DNA of 49,904 nucleotides from a virus. Below the pieces are notes generated by a model. It ran no database searches and was not told the DNA's origin. It worked only from the letters and a program-made list of their open reading frames with translations. The translations under genes were made by a program, and so were the position numbers. The stretch is from IMG/VR virus record IMGVR_UViG_3300046674_000267, positions 1 through 49,904 of that record, one strand, 5' to 3'. Positions 39,423 to 45,808 of the stretch are shown piece after piece. Each line of letters opens with the position of its first letter. Position 1 is the stretch's first letter.

Positions 39423-40317
39423 CGTCGATCCCCTTTGCGGCCTCTTCGGCCTGAATGCGCGCCGCGAATCGCTCGACGACCGCGCGGTTATTGCGTTCGA
39501 GTTGTTCCTGCTTGCTCACGTACCCGCCCGCCTGCTGGCGCGGCCCTGCTGACCGCTGAACCTGTTGCGCAAGGTCGAATGTGCTTTGATTCCCGCCTTG
39601 CCTGCTTTGGATCATGTCGGCATTGAAGCCAGCAAACCCGCGCGCAGCGCAATGTTCGATAGCCTCGTTGAGCGAAACGCCGGCCTTTTCCGCCTCGCTC
39701 ACCGTGCGCTGAAACGCGGTCAGTGTGTTCGGCAGGCGCTTCTTTGCTCTTGCTGCGAACCAGTCGGTGATGTGCTGATCATCAACGCCTCGATCGGCGA
39801 GCCATTTGCGCGCATCGAAGCGCGAAGCGCTAGCGCTCGAAGAGCGCGCAGTGTCTTTGTCTTTGGTTACTGGTTCTTGGTTATTGGTTCTTGGTTCTTG
39901 GTTAGCTTGTGATCCGGTTTCGTCTGGGTTCCGCATGGCATCCGGATAGGAACCGGATAGGAACCCGCTGGGTTTTTCTGGGTTCTGATTAGCTTTCTTC
40001 GGGCGACCGCCCTTTTTCCCGTTCTCCCTTGCCACGTCTGCCTTTGCGTGATATTCGGCAATTTCAGCGTCGCACCGCGCGTGATGGTAGCCGTCGTCTT
40101 TGAGAGTGAACTTGTCGTCGAGCAATTCTTGTACGATCGCGCGCTGTTCATCGCCGCGAGCGCCGATTTTCTTGCATACGGCGTTCAGGTCGGCCGGCAA
40201 CGGCTGCTCGGTGTCGTAATACACCTCGATCATGTCGCGGTATATCCAGCGCTCAAGCTGCGACAGGCGCACGGTCCCGGCGTTGAAGTCGCCGATGTGG
40301 TGAGGGTAGTAATTCAC
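39409..40317 (-). CDS. Replication initiator-like protein, DUF1376 domain
   Basis: GTG 40317 overlaps the preceding stop; 302 residues. The N-terminal DUF1376/YdaU-type domain begins NYYPHHIGDFNAGTVRLSQL with ERWIYRDMIEVYYDTEQPLP. The linker has KKGGRPKKA and a slippage-prone NQEPRTNNQEPVT repeat. The C-terminal domain contains WLADRGVDDQHITDWFAARA. These proteins initiate phage replication, likely with the helper encoded next. Confidence 0.78.
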   Translation of the reverse strand: MNYYPHHIGDFNAGTVRLSQLERWIYRDMIEVYYDTEQPLPADLNAVCKKIGARGDEQRAIVQELLDDKFTLKDDGYHHARCDAEIAEYHAKADVARENGKKGGRPKKANQNPEKPSGFLSGSYPDAMRNPDETGSQANQEPRTNNQEPVTKDKDTARSSSASASRFDARKWLADRGVDDQHITDWFAARAKKRLPNTLTAFQRTVSEAEKAGVSLNEAIEHCAARGFAGFNADMIQSRQGGNQSTFDLAQQVQRSAGPRQQAGGYVSKQEQLERNNRAVVERFAARIQAEEAAKGIDDETE

Positions 40318-40652
40318 GCGCCCGCCCTTGCCGCTTCGAAAGCCTGGCGTTCCAATTCTTCCTGGTGTTCGCGGTAGTTGATCGCGTTGCACAGCGTGTC
40401 GAGGTCGACGGCGACGCCGAGCGACATAAAAATCCCGTACTGAAGCACGCGAGCGCTTGCATACGAGAGGTTCTTTTGTCCGATGCGCACCATCTCAAAG
40501 CCCCTGTAGCTCACGCCTGCGGCCTCGCAGATTGCCATCATGACGGCCGTCCCGGCTTGCTTCCAGACCCGGTGAGCGGTCAGCGCCGGCAGCGCTCGAA
40601 TCTGCGCGTCGAACTCCGCGGGAACGCCGTACATATTCTTTTGGACTTGCAT
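40314..40652 (-). CDS. Early regulator at switch (Cro/CII position)
   Basis: ATG 40652 follows GGAGAG. The 112-residue product has AVMMAICEAAGVSYRGFEMV, an HTH-like segment, and NLSYASARVLQYGIFMSLGV. It is the first gene leftward of the switch region, directly below a strong promoter, so a Cro- or CII-like role is likely. Confidence 0.62.
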   Translation of the reverse strand: MQVQKNMYGVPAEFDAQIRALPALTAHRVWKQAGTAVMMAICEAAGVSYRGFEMVRIGQKNLSYASARVLQYGIFMSLGVAVDLDTLCNAINYREHQEELERQAFEAARAGA

Positions 40653-40683
40653 GTGTCGCCTCTCTCCGGTAGTCAGTGAAGAG

Positions 40684-40712
40684 AGTATAGCCACCCGCAG
40701 GAGAGTATGCAA
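40684..40712 (-). promoter_or_regulatory. Leftward early promoter at the switch
   Basis: Minus strand: TTGCAT, 17 bp, TATACT. It would drive the long early operon from 40652 leftward. Confidence 0.75.
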
Positions 40713-40716
40713 GCAC

Positions 40717-40818
40717 AAAATGAGATTGGACGATTCGAACGGGCGCTCTAATGGTGCGACATAACGCGCAATTGCGTTTGCGGTTGACGTATCAAAGTGA
40801 TATTGTCCATCTCATAGC
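40717..40818. promoter_or_regulatory. Switch-region operator candidates
   Basis: ATGAGATTGGAC (about 40724) and its near-inverse GTCCATCTCAT (about 40805-40815) face each other 80 bp apart; TATCAAAGTGATA (about 40790-40802) is a short palindrome between them. They lie between the divergent early promoter and the repressor-like gene. Confidence 0.5.
40778..40806 (+). promoter_or_regulatory. Rightward promoter for repressor-like gene (weak)
   Basis: TTGCGG, 17 bp, TATTGT. The -10 is poor, as expected for a maintenance promoter needing activation. Confidence 0.42.
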
Positions 40819-40861
40819 GGAACACAACCAAAACACACATTTGCTCACCGGACGACAGAAA

Positions 40862-41299
40862 ATGGACATTTCAGAGATTCGATACAAGAACTTCGAACAC
40901 CTGTTCGAACAGTTTAAGGAAGAAACTCGGAGAGTCGATCCGGGTGCGCCTGATAAGGGCATGCTCAAGTTGTTCGGTGCTCGCCTGGGGATACGCGAGG
41001 CGTATATGTCCCACATCAAGACCAAGTTTAAGAACATCGGCCCGACGACGGCCCGGCAGATCGAGCAAGCTCTAGGCTTGGCGCATGGCTGGATGGATCA
41101 GCAGCACGGCAAGAAGCGAGCGACCGAGCCGGCGCCCGCGCCCGCTCCGCAAGCAGGCGTCGCAGCACCGGCAGAAATTCCCGAAACGACCGACGCCGAC
41201 GAAATCGAGTTTCTTGAGAACGCGATCCTGCTCTATCGCAAAGACCCGCTCGGCGCACAGAACGCCTTGCTGCGCGTGATGGCGTCCAAGTTTAAGTAA
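40862..41299 (+). CDS. Repressor-like HTH protein
   Basis: ATG 40862; 145 residues. The N-terminal domain holds GMLKLFGARLGIREAYMSHI and IGPTTARQIEQALGLAHGWM, an XRE-type HTH as in CI-like repressors. An Ala/Pro linker follows, then a short helical C-terminus (DEIEFLENAILLYRKDPLGA) in place of the LexA-type peptidase domain. So induction is unlikely to use RecA autocleavage. It is divergent from the early operon. Confidence 0.75.
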   Translation: MDISEIRYKNFEHLFEQFKEETRRVDPGAPDKGMLKLFGARLGIREAYMSHIKTKFKNIGPTTARQIEQALGLAHGWMDQQHGKKRATEPAPAPAPQAGVAAPAEIPETTDADEIEFLENAILLYRKDPLGAQNALLRVMASKFK

Positions 41300-41308
41300 G
41301 TGGACGCC

Positions 41309-41335
41309 TAACACAAAACGGCCGGTATGTGTTAC
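41309..41335. promoter_or_regulatory. Palindrome TAACACA/TGTGTTA
   Basis: Seven-bp arms around AAACGGCCGGTA-type centre, just after the repressor stop and before the AT-rich leader of the next gene. Possible operator. Confidence 0.45.
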
Positions 41336-41461
41336 CTGTTGCATTTAACAAAACGTAATTTAAACTTACACATTTTTTCGTCGTATGGACTGCGGAAAGG
41401 TATGATTCATCTCGTCGGCACCAATTTCAGCCGATGCGATCCGATCCCCAGGAACAAGAAA

Positions 41462-41623
41462 ATGTTGAGCGAGCAAAACGAAGCTGTACGGGACCAATCC
41501 CAACTCCGCGCGCCGATCGAGGCGCCGGGCGTCATGGGTGAGGCGGAATTTCTCGCAGCGGTGAAGCAGTTGAGTCACAGCGAACGGATGGAGTTTTTGC
41601 GTTGCATGAATACGACGCATTGA
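41462..41623 (+). CDS. Small hypothetical protein after repressor (53 aa)
   Basis: ATG 41462 has AGGA 8 bases upstream. The C-terminus (AEFLAAVKQLSHSERMEFLR) is one amphipathic helix. A longer form from ATG 41402 is possible. A TTGCAT/TAAACT promoter (16-bp spacer) lies about 100 bp upstream. Confidence 0.55.
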   Translation: MLSEQNEAVRDQSQLRAPIEAPGVMGEAEFLAAVKQLSHSERMEFLRCMNTTH

Positions 41624-41652
41624 ATTTTGGTGCGAAACATCTCTCTAGGGTA

Positions 41653-41681
41653 TTGACAGGGATGAATAGCTAAACTACAAT
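41653..41681 (+). promoter_or_regulatory. Near-consensus rightward sigma70 promoter
   Basis: TTGACA, 17 bp, TACAAT. It is the best rightward promoter in the window. No reading frame follows, only a terminator at 41735-41773. Confidence 0.85.
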
Positions 41682-41687
41682 TCATAT

Positions 41688-41773
41688 ATGTCGCGGTAAT
41701 CCGCAAGCAGCAAGTCTCTCCGAAGCAGTGATTGAAGGGCGCCCAGGGTCAAACCTCGGCGCCCTTTCTTTTT
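41688..41773 (+). ncRNA. Candidate ~86-nt small RNA
   Basis: It starts about 7 bp after the TACAAT -10 and ends at the T tract. It contains a small 5' hairpin GCGG-TAAT-CCGC (41692-41703), an unpaired middle (AGCAAGTCTCTCCGAAGCAG) and a terminator stem AAGGGCGCC/GGCGCCCTT (41735-41743 with 41758-41766) followed by TTTCTTTTT. No start codon with a ribosome site. Function unknown; the position beside the repressor suggests immunity or antisense control. Confidence 0.68.
41735..41773 (+). terminator. Intrinsic terminator of the small RNA
   Basis: Nine-bp perfect stem, 14-nt loop with a small inner AGG/CCT pairing, T-rich tail. Confidence 0.85.
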
Positions 41774-41832
41774 GCCGCTCGCAAACACAAGTCGAGAGTT
41801 CAAATCTCGCCGCCTGATCGGCGTAACCGGTC

Positions 41833-41934
41833 CCTTCGGGTGTCGCTGCCTCTTCTGGCGCGCAATGCGACGAATACCGCCTTTCTCGTGCCCTCTCTCC
41901 CGCGCGAACGGCGGTGAGGCGCGACACCCGAAGG
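41833..41934. other. Long stem-loop, 19-bp stem with one bulge
   Basis: CCTTCGGGTGTCGC (41833-41846) pairs perfectly with GCGACACCCGAAGG (41921-41934). After one unpaired T the stem continues with GCCTC/GAGGC. Inside, ACCGCC and GGCGGT form another stem. It could be a structured RNA or a DNA element. Confidence 0.6.
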
Positions 41935-42013
41935 CCAAGCGTCAAGCGGAATTCCCCGCCGCTCGATGCGCCAAACATACGCGATCGCGTGAACCAAGCG
42001 TCAAAAGACGAAA

Positions 42014-42031
42014 GCCGCTCAACGGAGCGGC
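42014..42031 (-). terminator. Leftward terminator
   Basis: GCCGCTC-AACG-GAGCGGC; read leftward it is followed by TTTCGTCTTTT. It ends the short operon at 42106-42571. Confidence 0.65.
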
Positions 42032-42105
42032 GCGGCGGATCAGGTTGCCACCTATGATCCAATGCCAACAGTCGGAAGCCCGATCCAGCGGACGGGCAAA
42101 CCGAA

Positions 42106-42444
42106 TTATCCGAGCGCCTTCTTCGCGCGCGCCTGTAGCGTGCGTATAGCTTCGGGATTGCCGGCGAGGTCATCGCCCCACGAAACGAGCGCCCTTGCAA
42201 TTGCGTGGAATTCCTTCGCATTTGCAAGCGCGTTTCTCTTGTCGATCATGCGCTGCTGCGGCTTTCGCGGCTTGCGCTCGATGGTCGCCAGTGCTTCGGC
42301 AAGCTCTGCGGCGCCACGCTCTTTCAGCGCGTTCTCGAAGTGCTCGCGCGTGCGTCGCGCGTAATCTCCCGGCGAGCCGATCACCTTGCGGTGAAGCTCG
42401 ACGAGCAGGTGTTTCGGCAAGGATTCAAGTTCCGGTCGTTTCAT
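42106..42444 (-). CDS. Hypothetical helical protein (112 aa)
   Basis: ATG 42444 lies 1 base after the previous stop. The product has LPKHLLVELHRKVIGSPGDY and ALKERGAAELAEALATIERK, all helical and basic. It resembles small phage accessory proteins; function unknown. Confidence 0.65.
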   Translation of the reverse strand: MKRPELESLPKHLLVELHRKVIGSPGDYARRTREHFENALKERGAAELAEALATIERKPRKPQQRMIDKRNALANAKEFHAIARALVSWGDDLAGNPEAIRTLQARAKKALG

Positions 42445-42445
42445 C

Positions 42446-42571
42446 TCAGTCGTCCATACGGGCAAAGTGACGGTCGGCCTGCGCTTCGTCACGAGCGGCG
42501 CGGCGTTCTTCGTCTGTCATCTCTTCATCGTCGTAATTGTCGCACTCAAAGTCGTCGTAGTAGTGGAGCAT
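42446..42571 (-). CDS. Acidic small protein (41 aa)
   Basis: ATG 42571 follows GAGG by 6 bases. The sequence MLHYYDDFECDNYDDEEMTD is strongly acidic, then ERRAARDEAQADRHFA. The acidic, DNA-mimic-like composition is notable but its role is unknown. It is the first gene after the promoter at 42605-42634. Confidence 0.58.
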   Translation of the reverse strand: MLHYYDDFECDNYDDEEMTDEERRAARDEAQADRHFARMDD

Positions 42572-42604
42572 TTCGGGCCTCGCGGTGTTGGTTGGTATGT
42601 ACGA

Positions 42605-42634
42605 ATCATACCGTCGAGGTAGTGCAACAGTCAA
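42605..42634 (-). promoter_or_regulatory. Leftward promoter overlapping 26-bp palindromic site
   Basis: Minus strand: TTGACT, 18 bp, TATGAT. The site AACAG-N16-CTGTT at 42626-42651 covers the -35. Confidence 0.72.
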
Positions 42635-42671
42635 TAGAATATCTCGCTGTTATTCGATAGGGGAAATCCTG

Positions 42672-42809
42672 ATGCTTTTCGCCCTTCTGAAATCTCCCGA
42701 AGATATGATAATATGGCTACTGCACTATGCGGGATATGGAACGACGGGCGGTGTGCCCTTCGGCCATGACCTGCATCTCACACCGTGCCGGGGAGTCATA
42801 CGACGATGA
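42672..42809 (+). CDS. Small hypothetical protein (45 aa)
   Basis: ATG 42672 follows GGGGAAA in a leader (CCTGATGCT) resembling those at 44251 and 46238. The stop overlaps the next ATG (42806). Product MLFALLKSPEDMIIWLLHYA and onward. Weak coding support apart from coupling. Confidence 0.42.
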   Translation: MLFALLKSPEDMIIWLLHYAGYGTTGGVPFGHDLHLTPCRGVIRR

Positions 42810-43174
42810 AACAAGAACGCATCTATGCGCAAATCACCCACGAGGTAGTTCGCCAGTGGCAAATCGACACCGGGCGCCAGGCTGCGCCGGCCTGGGTGAA
42901 CGAAAGCCCGCATTACCGTGAGGCGTTTTCCGGCCTGATCCATCAGGTGATGACGGGCGCGCTCGACCCTGAAACGCTCGCGGATTCGCTAGGTTCGGCC
43001 GGCCGAATCGCGATGCCGGTTCTGCTGGCGATCATGCCGGGCGTCGACGAAGAGACCGGCGACGTGTTCGAGCCGGATCGCAAGCCGGGATACAACGAGC
43101 GCGACCTGATGCGCGCCGCGCCGCACAAGCGCGAGGCACAGAAGCCGGGCGAAGTCGTGAAGGTGACGGTATGA
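42806..43174 (+). CDS. Hypothetical protein (122 aa)
   Basis: The product has RIYAQITHEVVRQWQIDTGR, FSGLIHQVMTGALDPETLAD and a C-terminal DEETGDVFEPDRKPGYNERD. It is the main gene of a short rightward operon of accessory proteins. Not recognised. Confidence 0.65.
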   Translation: MKQERIYAQITHEVVRQWQIDTGRQAAPAWVNESPHYREAFSGLIHQVMTGALDPETLADSLGSAGRIAMPVLLAIMPGVDEETGDVFEPDRKPGYNERDLMRAAPHKREAQKPGEVVKVTV

Positions 43175-43272
43175 AGCACGCGAAACAGTTCGTGATCGGC
43201 TTCGGTATTGGCGCGCTTTGGCTCGGTCTCGCGACCGCCCTTGCATATCCAATCGTGACGATCCTGCATTGA
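43171..43272 (+). CDS. Membrane micropeptide (33 aa)
   Basis: ATG 43171 overlaps the previous stop (ATGA). One transmembrane helix: KQFVIGFGIGALWLGLATAL. Supported by coupling and hydrophobicity. Confidence 0.55.
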   Translation: MKHAKQFVIGFGIGALWLGLATALAYPIVTILH

Positions 43273-43276
43273 TCAT

Positions 43277-43370
43277 GGGGCGAAGCGTCGAGCGTGAATG
43301 CGCGGGTGACGGCTTGACCGTTCCGCCGTTGCCCCGGCGATAAGGTCGCGCACCGCTCGCGCTTCGCCCC
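43277..43370. other. 94-nt structured element, 17-bp stem with one bulge
   Basis: GGGGCGAAGCG (43277-43287) pairs with CGCTTCGCCCC (43360-43370). After one bulged T the stem continues CGAGCG/CGCTCG. An inner ACGG-CTTGA-CCGT hairpin lies around 43309-43321. It occupies the leader of the gene at 43389, so it may be a cis-acting or stand-alone RNA. Confidence 0.58.
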
Positions 43371-43388
43371 TACCTACCGGAGAGAGAA

Positions 43389-43559
43389 ATGAAAGTTTGG
43401 GATAAAGCCTATTGGGCGGCAAATGGCGCGCTGCTCAGTACGTTCGTCGACGCGCTCATTCACGGCGACAAGACCAAATGCGCGATCTATGGCGCTGTCG
43501 TGACCCTGGCGGTGTTCATCGAGTTCGTGAAATGGGCGGCGCCGCGGAGTGTGCGATGA
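43389..43559 (+). CDS. Small membrane protein (56 aa)
   Basis: ATG 43389 follows CGGAGAGAG. The product (MKVWDKAYWAANGALLSTFV, then KCAIYGAVVTLAVFIEFVKW) has one or two membrane-spanning stretches. Coupled by overlap to the next gene. Unknown role. Confidence 0.62.
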   Translation: MKVWDKAYWAANGALLSTFVDALIHGDKTKCAIYGAVVTLAVFIEFVKWAAPRSVR

Positions 43560-43765
43560 AAAAGACGAAATGGTTTCCGGCGAACGTCAAGCCGGCGCGG
43601 GAAGGCGTCTATCAGCGCAAATACTCGTGGGGCGTGGATTACGCCTACTTCAACGGGCGCGATTGGGGTGTGAGTGAGGATACGACGGAAGGCGCCTTTC
43701 TTTGGCGAAACACTCTATCCGCTATGGAGTGCAAGTGGCGCGGCCTCACTGCTCCCGCGAAGTAA
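43556..43765 (+). CDS. Conserved phage/bacterial small protein (69 aa)
   Basis: The product begins KKTKWFPANVKPAREGVYQR and has YAYFNGRDWGVSEDTTEGAF then SAMECKWRGLTAPAK. This short Trp-rich family (KWFP..VKP.R.GVYE) is common in prophages and has no known function. Confidence 0.75.
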   Translation: MKKTKWFPANVKPAREGVYQRKYSWGVDYAYFNGRDWGVSEDTTEGAFLWRNTLSAMECKWRGLTAPAK

Positions 43766-43798
43766 CGCAACAGCCGGTGAGATTCCGGCTGGCTCATA

Positions 43799-43871
43799 CA
43801 TGACGTACCCAAACGGCTAAGGGAGCGGTCCGCAAAACCGCTTGCTACTGGTTCGAATCCAGTCGTCATGT
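43799..43871 (+). tRNA. tRNA-Cys (GCA)
   Basis: A full cloverleaf folds in 73 nt: acceptor CATGACG/CGTCATG (7 bp), U8-A9, D arm CCC...GGG with GG in the loop, anticodon stem GCGGT/ACCGC, loop CCGCAAA, T arm ACTGG-TTCGAAT-CCAGT. The anticodon is GCA at 43832-43834 and base 73 is U, the identity base for CysRS. Position 33 is C instead of the near-universal U. CCA is not encoded. Confidence 0.85.
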
Positions 43872-43950
43872 ATGAGAGTCAAGCGCAGTGCGGCGGAAGG
43901 TGCGCCGTGTTGCGTCGGGTTGCGAGCACGCGGCCGCTCTCGCCAATGAG

Positions 43951-43969
43951 AAAAGCCCCTTTCGGGGCT
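43951..43969 (-). terminator. Leftward terminator
   Basis: Read leftward: AGCCCC-GAAA-GGGGCT then TTTTC. It ends the gene at 43975. Confidence 0.78.
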
Positions 43970-43974
43970 GTTGG

Positions 43975-44151
43975 TTAGGCGAGAACTTCGATTGTTCGGT
44001 AGTTGATGCTGCTCGCCCCGATATACGGGCGGTACGTCTCGACCCACTCCATCGCGCTCGCGCGATCATCGAAGTATTCGTCGGCGTAGTTGTATTGCCA
44101 CCCTTCCAGCGTCCGCACATCTATGGCCCATTTGATCGTCAGTTCGCGCAT
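43975..44151 (-). CDS. Small hypothetical protein (58 aa)
   Basis: ATG 44151 has GGAGAG 7 bases upstream. The product is MRELTIKWAIDVRTLEGWQY, then DEYFDDRASAMEWVETYRPY and INYRTIEVLA. It stands between its own promoter and terminator. Unknown function, good coding character. Confidence 0.72.
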   Translation of the reverse strand: MRELTIKWAIDVRTLEGWQYNYADEYFDDRASAMEWVETYRPYIGASSINYRTIEVLA

Positions 44152-44190
44152 GTTCGTTCTCTCCGGTGTGTTCGTTGCTGCGATGTGTGA

Positions 44191-44219
44191 ATCATACCCT
44201 CACGAGATTTAACAGTCAA
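44191..44219 (-). promoter_or_regulatory. Leftward promoter overlapping 26-bp palindromic site
   Basis: Minus strand: TTGACT, 17 bp, TATGAT. The 26-bp site AACAG-N16-CTGTT is at 44211-44236. Confidence 0.8.
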
Positions 44220-44250
44220 CAAGTATTTTCGCTGTTCGGAGAAAAGCCTG

Positions 44251-44481
44251 ATGCTCAAAATTGCCGCCCTTCTCGCGTGCTGTGCGCTGACCTTGCCGGC
44301 GCATGCCGCCGACACTCTGCGCGACGGTGATCAGCACGAGTTGCCGACTCACAAATCGATGCTGCAATGGCACGACACGCTCGATGTGATCGAGGATGCG
44401 CAACGCGGCGTCGTTTGCTACGTGGCGCGCCAGAACGACAGCCATGCGCTTCAAATGCAATGCCTGAAGGTGAAGCCATGA
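44251..44481 (+). CDS. Small secreted protein (76 aa)
   Basis: ATG 44251 follows GGAGAAAAG. An N-terminal signal peptide (MLKIAALLACCALTLPAHA) with AHA-A cleavage leads a ~57-residue periplasmic part with two Cys. It may act in the envelope, for example in exclusion or conversion; inference. Confidence 0.7.
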   Translation: MLKIAALLACCALTLPAHAADTLRDGDQHELPTHKSMLQWHDTLDVIEDAQRGVVCYVARQNDSHALQMQCLKVKP

Positions 44482-44789
44482 AAGACGAAGCCGGGTTCTC
44501 GCTGCTGGTCGACACGACGGGCGCGCCTAGTTGCATGAAAGCAGAGCGCTCGCTGTGCGACTACGAACGCGAGTACATGCCGATCTTCCCGGTCCTCCCC
44601 GACTGGCAACAGCGCGCGATGGAGGAAAAGGCGGAACTCGACGCACGGCTCGACAAGCTCTGTGATTTCTTCGGGACCGCGGCATATCGCCAACTAGTCG
44701 ACATCGAGCGGCACTTGCTCTCGAAGCAGTTGGAATACATGCGCGATTACGCCCATATCCTGGGGATTCGCATCGCGAGGTTCGGGTGA
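44478..44789 (+). CDS. Hypothetical phage protein (103 aa)
   Basis: ATG 44478 overlaps the previous stop. The product has YMPIFPVLPDWQQRAMEEKA and YRQLVDIERHLLSKQLEYMR, largely helical. Unknown function. Confidence 0.65.
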   Translation: MKDEAGFSLLVDTTGAPSCMKAERSLCDYEREYMPIFPVLPDWQQRAMEEKAELDARLDKLCDFFGTAAYRQLVDIERHLLSKQLEYMRDYAHILGIRIARFG

Positions 44790-44986
44790 GGCGAATCGCT
44801 ATCTTGGGTCAGGTGGGCGTCGGCCTGCTGCTCGCGCGGGAACTGATGCGGTGCGGCGAGACTGTAGAACTCGTGAGTGACGACAGAAGGTCGCAATTCG
44901 ATCCGCTCGCGCCATGCGTGTATCGTGAGCCGGGAAAGCGCACCGCGCAATGGAAACAGGAAACGAGGCGCTATGGACGACGCTGA
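44786..44986 (+). CDS. Hypothetical protein (66 aa)
   Basis: GTG 44786 overlaps the previous stop (GTGA). The product has IAILGQVGVGLLLARELMRC, like the first strand and helix of a nucleotide-binding fold but too short to be one. Supported mainly by coupling. Confidence 0.5.
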   Translation: MRRIAILGQVGVGLLLARELMRCGETVELVSDDRRSQFDPLAPCVYREPGKRTAQWKQETRRYGRR

Positions 44987-45140
44987 AGTGCTGATGAAAC
45001 CCGCGACAACGCTCGATGACGTGCTGAAAGAGGTGCGGGAACTGCGCGAGGAAGTGCGGAAGTATCAGAGCCGAGTGAGCGCGTTCGAGGCGATTGAGAG
45101 CGCGAGAGAGGGATTGCGACGGATTGGTGCGATTGAATGA
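44973..45140 (+). CDS. Coiled-coil small protein (55 aa)
   Basis: ATG 44973 follows GAGG. The product (TTLDDVLKEVRELREEVRKY, then AIESAREGLRRIGAIE) is a heptad-rich helix. Coupled to both neighbours. Confidence 0.6.
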   Translation: MDDAEVLMKPATTLDDVLKEVRELREEVRKYQSRVSAFEAIESAREGLRRIGAIE

Positions 45141-45298
45141 ATGACGCGCTGAGACAGGCGATTCGCTACCGGGTCACTAATTACCCCCGCGCGCCCGCGA
45201 AACAACCGCACGACGCGCGCGAGGTCAAATGCTGGTACTGCTCGCGCCCGCACTTGGTCGGGGCGCGCTGCTGCTCTCCTGGCGACGTGCGGGGCTAG
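45137..45298 (+). CDS. Small zinc-finger-like protein (53 aa)
   Basis: ATG 45137 overlaps the previous stop. The C-terminal part has CWYCSRPHLVGARCC, a Cys/His cluster suited to bind zinc. It ends convergent to the gene at 45295, sharing 4 bases. Confidence 0.6.
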   Translation: MNDALRQAIRYRVTNYPRAPAKQPHDAREVKCWYCSRPHLVGARCCSPGDVRG

Positions 45299-45450
45299 GC
45301 TTCGAGAATCTTGATTATCTTTTCCGCTGTCGCCTTCGATTTCACGTCAGTCCAGCGATAGACCTGATGCAGTGTGTCGAGCGTGCGAACCTGAACCTTT
45401 CCGTTCCACAGGCGATATTGCTTGTTGTTTTCGAGAGTGACCGTTTTCAT
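45295..45450 (-). CDS. Small hypothetical protein (51 aa)
   Basis: ATG 45450; MKTVTLENNKQYRLWNGKVQ then LDTLHQVYRWTDVKSKATAE. Coupled to the upstream gene by ATGA overlap. Not recognised. Confidence 0.62.
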   Translation of the reverse strand: MKTVTLENNKQYRLWNGKVQVRTLDTLHQVYRWTDVKSKATAEKIIKILEA

Positions 45451-45605
45451 CACTTGCTCCAATGCTTGATGTATCGGAAGGCGTCAAGGGCGGCGAAGCC
45501 CTGGGCGCGCAGGTAGCGATAGTACGCGAGGCGCCCGATTTGCTTCTGCTCCCATTGTGCCTCGGGCGACTCGTTGAGCCAGTAGTTGATCGATTCGCGG
45601 TTCAT
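45450..45605 (-). CDS. Small hypothetical protein (51 aa)
   Basis: ATG 45605; NRESINYWLNESPEAQWEQK then IGRLAYYRYLRAQGFAALDA. Aromatic, helical. Overlaps both neighbours by 1-4 bases. Confidence 0.62.
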   Translation of the reverse strand: MNRESINYWLNESPEAQWEQKQIGRLAYYRYLRAQGFAALDAFRYIKHWSK

Positions 45606-45808
45606 TGCGCACCCCAGGCGGCGAAAGCTGCGCGCTGTGCGTCGGTCCATTTCGGCTCGTGATTGCCGCGAACGCCGATCTGACGCGCGGTGATGTTCAC
45701 GAAGTCGCTGTCGGCGTCGCCGCGAACGGTCGCGATCGTGAGGCCAAGGCCGGTTGCGCGGGTCAATGCGCGGTCGAAGTTTTCGATGTGGATGCGAATT
45801 TCGTTCAT
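45602..45808 (-). CDS. Small hypothetical protein (68 aa)
   Basis: The product has NEIRIHIENFDRALTRATGL and ITARQIGVRGNHEPKWTDAQ. It is the first gene of a three-gene leftward operon below the promoter at 45852-45880. Confidence 0.65.
   Translation of the reverse strand: MNEIRIHIENFDRALTRATGLGLTIATVRGDADSDFVNITARQIGVRGNHEPKWTDAQRAAFAAWGAQ

Larger units (their letters stand above)
41624..42105. other. Gene-free 482-bp region with structured elements
   Basis: No coding frame is credible here. It holds the promoter, small RNA and terminator (41653-41773), a tRNA T-arm-like fragment (about 41785-41812), a long imperfect hairpin (41833-41934), a leftward terminator (42014-42031) and a small hairpin GGATC...GATCC (42037-42060). 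Confidence 0.7.

Noticed and set aside
41785-41812. tRNA-like T arm (GAGAG-TTCAAAT-CTC...GCCGCC)
   Set aside because: No matching 5' acceptor strand, D arm or anticodon arm lies upstream, and the T stem has a mismatch. At best a tRNA 3'-end remnant or attachment-site trace; not called as a tRNA.
44786-44986. Nucleotide-binding Rossmann enzyme
   Set aside because: Only one glycine-rich strand-helix is present in 66 residues; too short for the fold. Kept as hypothetical.
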